Assembly: GCA_041170585.1 (NCBI GenBank)
Contig: JBEDNN010000079.1
Location: 1 to 17,880, forward strand
DNA: 17,880 bases
Direction: 5' to 3'
From: JBDLSY01 sp041170585
Lineage (GTDB): Bacteria; Pseudomonadota; Gammaproteobacteria; Burkholderiales; Burkholderiaceae_C
Position 1 is the stretch's first letter; every line of letters begins with the position of its first letter. A model generated the notes under the pieces. The model saw only the letters and a program-made list of their open reading frames with translations. It was not told where the DNA came from and made no database searches. This document shows, piece after piece, positions 1-6,874 of this stretch. Made by a program: the position numbers and the translations under genes.

Positions 1-108
1 CGAAGCATTAGAGTTTGCCGAAGCATTAGAGTTTGCCGAAGCATTAGAGTTTGCCGAAGCATTAGAGTTTGCCGAAGCATTAGAGTTTGCCGAAGCATTA
101 GAGTTTGT
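1..108 (-). repeat. Six in-frame copies of an 18-bp tandem repeat (NSNASA hexapeptide)
   Basis: Six consecutive 18-bp units start at 1, 19, 37, 55, 73 and 91. They are identical except for the last base of the final unit. On the minus strand each reads A/T-N-S-N-A-S, so unit gain or loss keeps the frame. The array touches the window edge, so the true copy number is unknown. Degenerate copies of the same unit occur at about 376-430, on the other side of the J-domain coding segment. The near identity of units points to recent slippage or recombination. Confidence 0.95.
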
Positions 109-1584
109 ACTTAGACCACCACTTTTCGTTAAAAATTCATATGCATTATTAATCTCTCGTATTTTAATGGCTGATTCTACACTATTGTTTTTATCTGGGT
201 GGTGTTTGAGAGCCTCTTTTCTGTAGGCTCGTCGAATTTCAGCAAGTGTCGCATTAGGTGTAACCCCTAGAGTTTCACGTGCAGACTTTTCAAGAGCCAA
301 TCTTTTATAATTTACGTTACCATGGTCAGGTCTTGCATTTGAATTGTTAGTATTTGCTGAAGGATTAGGCCTTGTACCTGAAGCATTAGAATTTGCCGAA
401 GCATTAGAGCCATTAAAGTTTGCTGAAGGATTAAATGGTATGGAGTTATTGGTAGTTGCAGTCGGTGGATTAGTATTATTTGGCATCCCTTTTGTTACAA
501 TACCTCTAATAAATCGCCCCACTCTTTGTGCAGTATCTCTAACGTAAGGCTGATGCGGTGTTGTAGTCCGCGAAGTCATGGCCATACCCACACCTGATTT
601 TGTTGTACCTGCTGTCAATAATGTACCAGCAAAATTGGCAGAGTTAGCAGGAACCCAAGCGATTAAAGCGGTTAAAGTAATACCAAATCCTGCTTGAATC
701 ACAGATTCTTGTAGTTCAGAAATAACATAACTACCTACAGCACTGTTCATATAACGAGACCCTACGGCTGCAGCTGAAAGAGTCGATAAAATAGCTAAAA
801 AAGAAAAAGTTACTTTAGTGCAGATAGTAATGGTTACGATTAAAACCCCCATTTGAACGCTTGCAGCAAACATCATATTAAACCAACTGTGAAAAAATTC
901 CCGCGTTACTTTGTACAACATACAATACAACGCCAATGGAAATAGCCCAAGCCCCGTTCTAACCATTAACTCATTAATTAAAAGCATAATGCCTGCAGTA
1001 ATTTGCGGTGCTACATCAGATACTAGTGCCATAATAAAAGCAGTCGTTTGTAGGGGGGCACTGATATCTTTCATAACGGGTGCTACAGTCAGTAAGTTAG
1101 ATATGGCAAAAGCCGAGTTCATTAATAATAGTTCAATAGCCACCTTTTCACCGGGTGTTGTGGCTATTAGTGGTGTTGGAGAAAGTCCTAAAAGAATTGA
1201 ATCACCTGGGGTAATTAGGTTGCCTGTAGACCATTCACCTGGGGCTGTTTGCATAGCCCCCGTTAAACCATCAATTATCATTCGGCGTAAAGCCCTGACA
1301 ACCCCCAATGCAGTCTCTACATCAACAGATACATAGTACAAAACTATACTCACAATAAAAAAATGATAAAACAAATCACGTAAACTTGGGTTAGGCACTG
1401 CTTCAGTAGATTTTTGTAAAATAATCATGTATCCATAGTGCATAATATACATAGTCTCAATGGCTATGGCAATCTTTGCTATTGAATCACCAAATTTACC
1501 GATTGCTGCGTCTACAACGATACTGTAACTATCTAAAATAAAAGAAGAAATTAATTGAAATATGGGGTAGGCAAACGAATCCAT
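1..1584 (-). CDS. VirB6/TrbL-like type IV secretion membrane protein with a C-terminal J domain (partial, 3' end outside window)
   Basis: The frame is open from ATG 1584-1582 to the window edge (528 codons, no stop). AGGA at 1594-1591, six bases before the ATG, supports the start. Residues 1-330 are strongly hydrophobic, with likely membrane segments near 8-28, 36-56, 71-88, 148-170, 181-203, 210-225, 240-274 and 298-325. The stretch 209-250 (TGLGLFPLAL, then REFFHSW) and the AWVP segment near 309 resemble the VirB6/TrbL core of conjugation and type IV secretion channels. Residues 335-528 are hydrophilic and rich in Asn, Ser and Thr. A J domain lies at about 436-487: LGVTPNATLAEIRRAYR, then HPD at 462-464, then INNAYEFL. 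It is followed by six NSNASA-type repeats. In VirB6 proteins the C-terminus is generally cytoplasmic, so the J domain could meet Hsp70 there. The J domain is near certain. The VirB6 call rests on hydropathy and recalled motifs only. Confidence 0.78.
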   Translation of the reverse strand, partial: MDSFAYPIFQLISSFILDSYSIVVDAAIGKFGDSIAKIAIAIETMYIMHYGYMIILQKSTEAVPNPSLRDLFYHFFIVSIVLYYVSVDVETALGVVRALRRMIIDGLTGAMQTAPGEWSTGNLITPGDSILLGLSPTPLIATTPGEKVAIELLLMNSAFAISNLLTVAPVMKDISAPLQTTAFIMALVSDVAPQITAGIMLLINELMVRTGLGLFPLALYCMLYKVTREFFHSWFNMMFAASVQMGVLIVTITICTKVTFSFLAILSTLSAAAVGSRYMNSAVGSYVISELQESVIQAGFGITLTALIAWVPANSANFAGTLLTAGTTKSGVGMAMTSRTTTPHQPYVRDTAQRVGRFIRGIVTKGMPNNTNPPTATTNNSIPFNPSANFNGSNASANSNASGTRPNPSANTNNSNARPDHGNVNYKRLALEKSARETLGVTPNATLAEIRRAYRKEALKHHPDKNNSVESAIKIREINNAYEFLTKSGGLSTNSNASANSNASANSNASANSNASANSNASANSNAS

Positions 1585-1610
1585 AAATATTCCTGTTTAA
1601 TTTATATTTA

Positions 1611-1656
1611 ATTTATATTTATATTTATATTTATATTTATATTTATATTTATATTT
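1611..1656. repeat. Hexanucleotide tandem repeat (ATTTAT) in the 5' region of the VirB6-J gene
   Basis: Seven perfect ATTTAT units plus a partial unit (ATTT) lie 27-72 bases upstream of the ATG of the minus-strand gene. Less regular AATTTAT units continue toward the gene at 1599-1610. The position is where a promoter or leader of that gene would be, so copy-number changes could alter its expression. That effect is inference. Confidence 0.9.
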
Positions 1657-1779
1657 GGTAGTGTTCAAATAGCACTGATGCAAAAATTTAATAATTAAGA
1701 AGTAACTAGTAAAATCAACAGCATACAACATATCAACATAAATACTGTAAAAGTTAAAATTTAACATTACCTTATATTT
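1649..1779 (+). mobile_element. MITE-like element, family 1, copy 1, with 8-bp target duplication
   Basis: The element proper is 1657-1771 (115 bp). It begins GGTAGTGTTCAAAT and ends ATTTAACATTACC. The ends are imperfect inverted repeats: GGTARTGTT against the complement of AACATTACC. It is flanked by the 8-bp direct repeat TTATATTT (1649-1656 and 1772-1779). The left copy belongs to the adjoining hexanucleotide tract, so this duplication alone could be chance. A closely related copy lies at 6664-6778 with its own 8-bp duplication, which makes transposition the best explanation. It has no coding capacity and so is non-autonomous. Confidence 0.8.
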
Positions 1780-1957
1780 AAATATAAATTTAAATTATTT
1801 TATTCAAGGTACAACTTAAAAATACTAATTTAAAAAATACTATTTAAACATTTAATAAAATGATATGTGCAATAATAGCGTTTTAAACCATAAATTGGTA
1901 AGTGTTTTACATTTAATTAAAAGTATAAAATGGCTGCCTCATAACTAAGAGTATTCT

Positions 1958-2215
1958 ATGAAAAAAAGCATTCACCCAAATTTTCGCGAAGTATTGTTTT
2001 TAGATGTGACTAACGCTAAAAAATATATCATTCGTTCAACTTTAAGCAGTAAAGAAACCATTGAACATGAAGGTAAAACTTACCCTTTGTTTAAATGTGA
2101 TTTAACTTCTAGTTCGCATCCCTTTTATACGGGTGAGCAAAATAAAATCGTTGATACAGCAGGCCGTGTTGATCGATTTAAACAGAAATTTGCTAAAATG
2201 ACTGGTAAAGCATAA
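1958..2215 (+). CDS. rpmE2: 50S ribosomal protein L31, type B (zinc-independent)
   Basis: This 85-residue protein starts MKKSIHPNFREVLF and contains TYPLFKCDLTSSSHPFYTG and VDTAGRVDRFKQKF, the signature segments of L31. It has one cysteine and no CxxC pairs, so it lacks the zinc ribbon of the C+ form. The length is typical of type B L31. It acts on the large subunit at the intersubunit bridge. In many proteobacteria the C- paralogue replaces the zinc-containing form under zinc limitation through Zur, but I see no convincing Zur operator upstream. The start ATG follows a purine stretch (AAGAG) seven bases away. It is transcribed away from the VirB6-J gene and is 286 bp upstream of serS. Confidence 0.96.
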   Translation: MKKSIHPNFREVLFLDVTNAKKYIIRSTLSSKETIEHEGKTYPLFKCDLTSSSHPFYTGEQNKIVDTAGRVDRFKQKFAKMTGKA

Positions 2216-2377
2216 GTATTTACTTTTTACTTAACTCCATTTAATTTAGCTTTTTTAGTTTAACCACTTGTTATTTTAATTAAAAAAAAATTTTTTTAAA
2301 AATTAATTAAAAAATTAATTATTAACTTAACATTTTACTAAATTATTAAAATTAATTTACATTAGTTTACTTAAATA

Positions 2378-2426
2378 TAAGCAGTAGTAAAAATCCGTTC
2401 GTAGCGCGGCTTTTTACTACTGCTTA
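2378..2426. repeat. Perfect 16-bp inverted repeat with a GC-rich 17-nt centre
   Basis: Left arm 2378-2393 (TAAGCAGTAGTAAAAA) is exactly complementary to right arm 2411-2426. The 17-base centre (2394-2410) is GC-rich in an otherwise AT-dominated spacer and can extend the hairpin with a CCG/CGG stem (2395-2397 with 2407-2409). The A-run before and T-run after the centre resemble a bidirectional intrinsic terminator with additional outer pairing. It lies 163 bp after rpmE2 and 76 bp before serS. It might be a terminator, a small structured RNA or a palindromic repeat unit, and the sequence does not decide among these. Confidence 0.85.
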
Positions 2427-2501
2427 CTGCTTAAAGGCAATACGTATTTTATAAAAATATTTGTTTGATGCTCAACACAATAACGATATTAAAGGTTTTT
2501 C

Positions 2502-3797
2502 ATGCTAGATATTCAACAATTACGTAAAGAGTTACCGTTAATTGTCGCTTGTTTAAGTACACGCGGCTTTGTATTTGATACTAACACTTTTGAATCACTA
2601 GAAACGCAACGCAAAATATTACAGGTTAATACAGAACAATTACAAGCTCAACGCAATAGTTTATCTAAACAAATTGGCATATTAAAAGCAAAAAAAATAG
2701 ATGCCAGTGATATTTTGGCTCAAGTATCTATTGTAAGTAATGAGCTTACACAAAATGAACAAGCACTGAAAACTTTACAAAATCAGATTGAGTTGTTTTT
2801 GTTAGACATACCCAATATTCCACATGATTCAGTACCTATTGGACTCAATGAACATGATAATTTAGAGTTGTTACGTTGGGGTATTCCCCGCGTGTTTGCT
2901 GATGGATTCATACCGAAAGACCACGTTGATATCGGTGCACCGTTAGGTTTAGACTTTGATACAGGTATTTTATTAACAGGTTCTCGCTTTGCTGTGTTAA
3001 AAGGTGGTATTGCAAAACTACACCGTGCCTTAGCAGCGTTTATGTTAGAGATGCATACCACTGAACATGGCTACACCGAATACTATACACCTTATATTGT
3101 TAGTGCAGAAACACTGCTGGGAACGGGTCAATTACCCAAATTTGAAGCAGATTTATTTGCGGTTAAAAAAGGTGGGCAAGCCAGTAATAATGAATCGCTT
3201 TATTTAATTCCAACTTCTGAAGTTACCTTAACCAATACTGTACGTGGTGCGTTATTAAATGCAACTGATTTGCCCATAAAAATGACTGCCCATACGCCTT
3301 GTTTTCGCAGCGAAGCGGGCAGTTATGGGCGCGATACGCGAGGTCTCATTCGCCAGCACCAGTTTGATAAAGTTGAAATGGTACAAATAACCGACACTAG
3401 TAGCAGTTACGCGGCACTAGAACAACTGACCTTGCATGCCGAAGCAGTTTTACAAGCATTAGAGTTGCCTTATCGGAAAATGTTATTGTGTACGGGTGAT
3501 ATGGGGTTTAGTGCTAGTAAAACTTATGATTTAGAGGTATGGTTACCTGCCCAAAACACTTATCGAGAAATTAGTTCTTGCTCAAATTGCGAAGCTTTTC
3601 AAGCAAGACGCCTAGGTACTCGATATAAAAATTTAGCAGGTAAAACTGAACCTGTGCATACCTTAAACGGCAGTGGTTTAGCGGTAGGCCGTACTTTAGT
3701 TGCTATTTTAGAAAATTATCAAAATGCTGATGGTTCTGTTAATATTCCGACCGTTTTACAGCCTTTGATGGGTGGAGTAAAGCAAATATATGCTTAA
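2502..3797 (+). CDS. serS: Seryl-tRNA synthetase
   Basis: This 431-residue class II aminoacyl-tRNA synthetase charges tRNA-Ser, and tRNA-Sec where present, with serine in the cytoplasm. The N-terminal segment (about 1-105) matches the long helical hairpin that grips the tRNA-Ser variable arm, with MLDIQQLRKEL followed by a Gln/Leu-rich heptad region. Motif 2 is FRSEAGSYGRDTRG (268-281) followed by RQHQFDKVEM. Motif 3 is GSGLAVGRTLVAILENYQ from 390. The TSEVTLTN serine-binding segment lies near 235. Length and ends match the family. AAAGG at 2491-2495, six bases before ATG 2502, fixes the start. The stop codon falls in the first unit of a 9-bp tandem repeat, so further in-frame TAA codons follow. 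Confidence 0.97.
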   Translation: MLDIQQLRKELPLIVACLSTRGFVFDTNTFESLETQRKILQVNTEQLQAQRNSLSKQIGILKAKKIDASDILAQVSIVSNELTQNEQALKTLQNQIELFLLDIPNIPHDSVPIGLNEHDNLELLRWGIPRVFADGFIPKDHVDIGAPLGLDFDTGILLTGSRFAVLKGGIAKLHRALAAFMLEMHTTEHGYTEYYTPYIVSAETLLGTGQLPKFEADLFAVKKGGQASNNESLYLIPTSEVTLTNTVRGALLNATDLPIKMTAHTPCFRSEAGSYGRDTRGLIRQHQFDKVEMVQITDTSSSYAALEQLTLHAEAVLQALELPYRKMLLCTGDMGFSASKTYDLEVWLPAQNTYREISSCSNCEAFQARRLGTRYKNLAGKTEPVHTLNGSGLAVGRTLVAILENYQNADGSVNIPTVLQPLMGGVKQIYA

Positions 3798-3866
3798 TTA
3801 AGCTAATTAAGCTAATTAAGCTAATATTTATATAACTTATTTATATATGATTTATTTATATATGAT
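3792..3866. repeat. Two short AT tandem arrays between serS and the DUF349 gene
   Basis: A 9-bp unit (AGCTAATTA type) is repeated about four times at 3792-3827, beginning in the last codon of serS. It repeats the stop codon in frame at 3795, 3804 and 3813. A second array follows: TTATTTATATATGA at 3837-3850 and again at 3852-3865, a 15-bp period. Together they fill most of the spacer. Confidence 0.85.
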
Positions 3867-3890
3867 TTAATTTTTAGATTGTGAGTGTTC

Positions 3891-6608
3891 ATGTCCATAT
3901 TGTCTACCTTTAAAGCTTTATTTACGCGTCAAAATAATACTCATCATAAAACGCTTCTTAAAGACACGACTAAAACGAATTTTGTGCCAACTTCTATAGC
4001 GATGCCTATACAAGTGCAAACAAAATCTACCGTACCTGCTTTTGATGCCCAAGCTGTTCAGGCTGAATTAAATAGCTTAATTAATTTACCTAATAATGCA
4101 CATAAAGATGAATTACTCATCGCATTTGCAACTAAAAGTGCAAGTACACAGCACCGCTGGCAAGCGGTACAAGCAGCGAGTCCTGCAGCATGGCAAACTA
4201 TTTTGACACAAGTTGCACCACGTGACCGCCGTATATTTAAATGGGTTAAAACCAAAATAACACTCCAAAAATTAGCCCAAGTTAAAGCGTCTATATGGAC
4301 TGATTTATCAAGTCGCTACCAAGCGTTGTTGTTAGCATCTAGTATAGAAGTTCGTCATTTTATTGATTTAGATAAAGCATTTGATAATGCACATGCTAAA
4401 TATACCTTTGATATAAATATTCAAACCACTGTTGCCAAATGGCGCTTGCAGCTACAAAATCGTCTACAAACACAAAATGAGACGCAACGAACGGCTCAAC
4501 GTCTACTGGCTGATATTAAACACATTTACTCTCTTGCACAATCAGGCGAATATGATACCCATTTAAATGTGCAATTAGACACAGCAGTTACTGCGTATCA
4601 AAGCTTACCTGTTGCTAACGGCATACTGGCTATTCAACGGTTATATGAAGAAATAAATACATTGTTACCTGTAGTAAAGACAACTCTGACGGAAGCGGCT
4701 ATTGCAGCAAATCAATTAGTTGAAGTCAATCAGTTGGTTAAAAAAGCACAAGATTTTTCTCAACAAGACCCCATTAAGATTAACGCTATTGGAATAGCTG
4801 AATTAAAGCGTGCTTGGCAGGATAAATTTAATGGTTATGAGCTACAAAAACGTAACTTTGAAGCTGCATTAAATCAGGCTAATCAGCAATTATCTACCCA
4901 TCAACTTCAATTAACAGAGTATCGTAACGGCTATTTAAATGAGTTAAGTAATAAACAAATTGCGTTAGCTACCGCTTTAGAAGCTGGACAAGGACAAGCG
5001 AGTATTGCATTGTTTGACGAAATAAATACCTATATTACTCAATCATCAACACTCAATGTACCTGCATTGTCTAGTGAGCAGTCCGCTGAATTAGACCGTT
5101 TATTGTCGCAAGCACGAGAAATACGTGATTTGTTATGGGAAGGTGCTGCATTAGAACGTGAAATAATCATTAATAAATTACAGGCTTTAGCGGATAAACC
5201 TTTAGTGGGTAAATTTCAAGAAGCTGCATTTAAAGAAGCTATGGAGGCTTGGAAAGCTATCAATGTTAAAGCGGGGAATGCCCCTAGTGGTGTTTATAAT
5301 CAATTTAAAATGGTTAGTGATGCGGCATATACCCCGATTAAATTATATAAAGAGGGTATGCGACAAGTCAATACAGTGGGTAACGAACAACGTGAAACTT
5401 TACTCACCGAATTAAGCACTATTCAAACGGAAATTGATTGGAACACAGTGGATTGGCGTGGTGTAGAGGATTTACGTAAAGAAGCCCGTAAACAATGGCG
5501 TGAATGTTTACCTGCTTCTTATAAAGACCGTGATGCACTGTATCAACGTTTTGATGCAGTGATGCAGGTATTTGAAGAAAAATTATCCCACGCCCGTACA
5601 GCAGAGTTAACACGCAGAGAAAATTTAACGCAAGCAGCAAAGGCTTTAGACGGACAAACATTTGCCGAACAACACAGTCAAGCCCGTGAATTAATGGCCC
5701 GTTATAGCAGTGAAAGAATTAATGTATTTATGCCGCGTGAACTTGATCAGGCTTCATGGTTAAGTTTTCGTGCAGCCGTTGATGCTGTGTACACACGGCG
5801 TGAAGCAGAACGTCAAGCTGAAATTAGCCATAACACTCAAGCAATTACTGACTTAATTAATGCTAAACAAGCGGTTTTAACACAATTAAAAACGGTTTAT
5901 TCCAACACACCCTTATTTAACGGCACTGAAAATGATTCATTTGAAAATAGCCCATTGATTCATAAGCCTTCTTTAGACGCTAAGTCGTTACAAGCCGCTT
6001 TAACTAAAGCTCAAAACGATTGGTATGAATTAGGCGATTTACCCCCTAATGCGGCACAAATAACGGATACTAATGTTGATTTTTTAATAAAAGATTGGCT
6101 GGCGACTCAAGCTGATGTGGTTACAAGCATACATAGTTTAAAAAATCACGAAAAACAAGCCCGCATAGTACGGGCATTCAATTTAGCAAAAGCACTAGAT
6201 AGTATTAATAATATTGATGCTATTGATAATATTAATAATAGTAATCATCATATTAGCGATTTACTGAATATATGGACTGTTGCCAGTGAAGATAGCTTAA
6301 TTAAACAGGCATTTATTACACGTATCACTGCTTTACAAAATAATAGCCTTATCGTATCTAATACGACTGAAACACTACATCAAGCATTATTAATCGCTGA
6401 AATTGCTAATCAAATAGAAAGTCCGCCTGCTTATAAAGCAAATCGTTTAGCATTACAAGTCCAATTTTTGTCTGATAAGCTCACTGGAACAAAGCAGCAA
6501 AACGCCGATACAGGGCTTATCGCATGGCTTACCGCTTTAGCATTGCCTAATAGTACTCAAGGTGAAGCAGGTGAACGCCTTGCTTTAATGATGAGACAAC
6601 TGAATTGA
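3891..6608 (+). CDS. DUF349 domain-containing helical protein
   Basis: A large, mostly helical protein with no signal peptide or membrane segment. Residue numbers here count from the in-frame GTG at 3885. I prefer ATG 3891 (905 residues) because TGAG sits five bases before it and the GTG has no ribosome site. At least two DUF349-type units are visible, marked by a Trp followed by a basic, Tyr/Phe-rich helix. Unit 1 is about 424-485 (EAMEAWKAI, then YNQFKMV). Unit 2 is about 503-567 (RKQWREC, then RDALYQRFDAVMQ). A weaker third follows at about 578-647. The N-terminal third is Gln/Leu-rich and probably coiled coil. An Asn/Ile-rich insertion at about 772-791 looks like in-frame repeat expansion. 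The molecular function of DUF349 proteins is not established, and none is inferred from its place between serS and rsmH. Confidence 0.85.
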   Translation: MSILSTFKALFTRQNNTHHKTLLKDTTKTNFVPTSIAMPIQVQTKSTVPAFDAQAVQAELNSLINLPNNAHKDELLIAFATKSASTQHRWQAVQAASPAAWQTILTQVAPRDRRIFKWVKTKITLQKLAQVKASIWTDLSSRYQALLLASSIEVRHFIDLDKAFDNAHAKYTFDINIQTTVAKWRLQLQNRLQTQNETQRTAQRLLADIKHIYSLAQSGEYDTHLNVQLDTAVTAYQSLPVANGILAIQRLYEEINTLLPVVKTTLTEAAIAANQLVEVNQLVKKAQDFSQQDPIKINAIGIAELKRAWQDKFNGYELQKRNFEAALNQANQQLSTHQLQLTEYRNGYLNELSNKQIALATALEAGQGQASIALFDEINTYITQSSTLNVPALSSEQSAELDRLLSQAREIRDLLWEGAALEREIIINKLQALADKPLVGKFQEAAFKEAMEAWKAINVKAGNAPSGVYNQFKMVSDAAYTPIKLYKEGMRQVNTVGNEQRETLLTELSTIQTEIDWNTVDWRGVEDLRKEARKQWRECLPASYKDRDALYQRFDAVMQVFEEKLSHARTAELTRRENLTQAAKALDGQTFAEQHSQARELMARYSSERINVFMPRELDQASWLSFRAAVDAVYTRREAERQAEISHNTQAITDLINAKQAVLTQLKTVYSNTPLFNGTENDSFENSPLIHKPSLDAKSLQAALTKAQNDWYELGDLPPNAAQITDTNVDFLIKDWLATQADVVTSIHSLKNHEKQARIVRAFNLAKALDSINNIDAIDNINNSNHHISDLLNIWTVASEDSLIKQAFITRITALQNNSLIVSNTTETLHQALLIAEIANQIESPPAYKANRLALQVQFLSDKLTGTKQQNADTGLIAWLTALALPNSTQGEAGERLALMMRQLN

Positions 6609-6655
6609 TAGTTTGCTTGGTTACTTTAAAAATAGTGAGAGGCTATAAAAACAAT

Positions 6656-6786
6656 AAAAATTGGGGTAATGTTCAAATAGCACTGATACAAGAAATTTAA
6701 TAATTAAGAAGTGATTAATAAAATCAATAAGACAATATACCAACATAAATACTGTAAAAGTTAAAATTTAACATTACCAAAAATTG
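6656..6786 (+). mobile_element. MITE-like element, family 1, copy 2, with 8-bp target duplication
   Basis: The element begins GGTAATGTTCAAATAGCACT at 6665 and ends AACATTACC at 6778. It is flanked by the exact 8-bp repeat AAAAATTG (6656-6663 and 6779-6786), with one extra G at 6664. The nine terminal bases form a perfect inverted repeat. It matches copy 1 (1657-1771) over its whole length, with a diverged middle (about 1695-1735 in copy 1). Both copies lie in the same orientation. It is in the 266-bp gap between the DUF349 gene and rsmH, where mraZ would usually be found. Confidence 0.87.
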
Positions 6787-6874
6787 TAAAACAACGTAAA
6801 AATTATAAAATAATAAAATAACGTAAAAAATTAAGCAACATCATCTAGCTAGCTTTTTTGTAAAATAAGACACT

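Larger units (their letters stand above)
1585..1957. other. Divergent intergenic spacer between the VirB6-J gene and rpmE2
   Basis: This 373-bp spacer contains no credible gene. It holds the ribosome site of the minus-strand gene (AGGA, 1591-1594), a 6-bp tandem repeat (1611-1656), a MITE-like element (1657-1771) and then very AT-rich sequence. A perfect 16-bp AT palindrome lies at 1772-1787, next to the element. A TATAAA at 1924-1929 could be the -10 box for rpmE2, but no good -35 box sits 16-18 bases upstream of it. Promoters for both divergent genes must lie here if they are not leaderless, but I cannot place them with confidence. Confidence 0.6.

Noticed and set aside
1..108. Regular short repeats that could suggest a CRISPR array
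   Set aside because: The 18-bp units are contiguous with no spacers and are in frame with the coding sequence.
911..1336. Plus-strand open frame of 141 codons, and a similar one at 344-547
   Set aside because: Both lie inside the minus-strand VirB6-J frame, which has a ribosome site, membrane segments and a J domain. The plus-strand translations look like no known protein and are shadows.
1772..1787. Perfect 16-bp AT-only palindrome next to the family 1 element
   Set aside because: Such palindromes arise easily in sequence made almost only of A and T; part of it is the target duplication. No function can be supported.
1855..1890. Possible Zur operator upstream of rpmE2 (quasi-palindrome GCAATAATAGC)
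   Set aside because: Only the inner 11 bases show partial symmetry and the outer half-sites do not fit the known consensus well enough to call.
2465..2492. TTGATG / TATTAA as a serS promoter
   Set aside because: With 16-bp spacing it would start transcription at or very near the ATG and leave out the good AAAGG ribosome site, so it is probably chance.
3885..3890. GTG start for the DUF349 protein
   Set aside because: No ribosome site precedes it, whereas TGAG lies five bases before ATG 3891.
6844..6858. CTAGCTAGC followed by a T-run as a terminator before rsmH
   Set aside because: The palindrome is too short and AT-rich to form a stable terminator stem.
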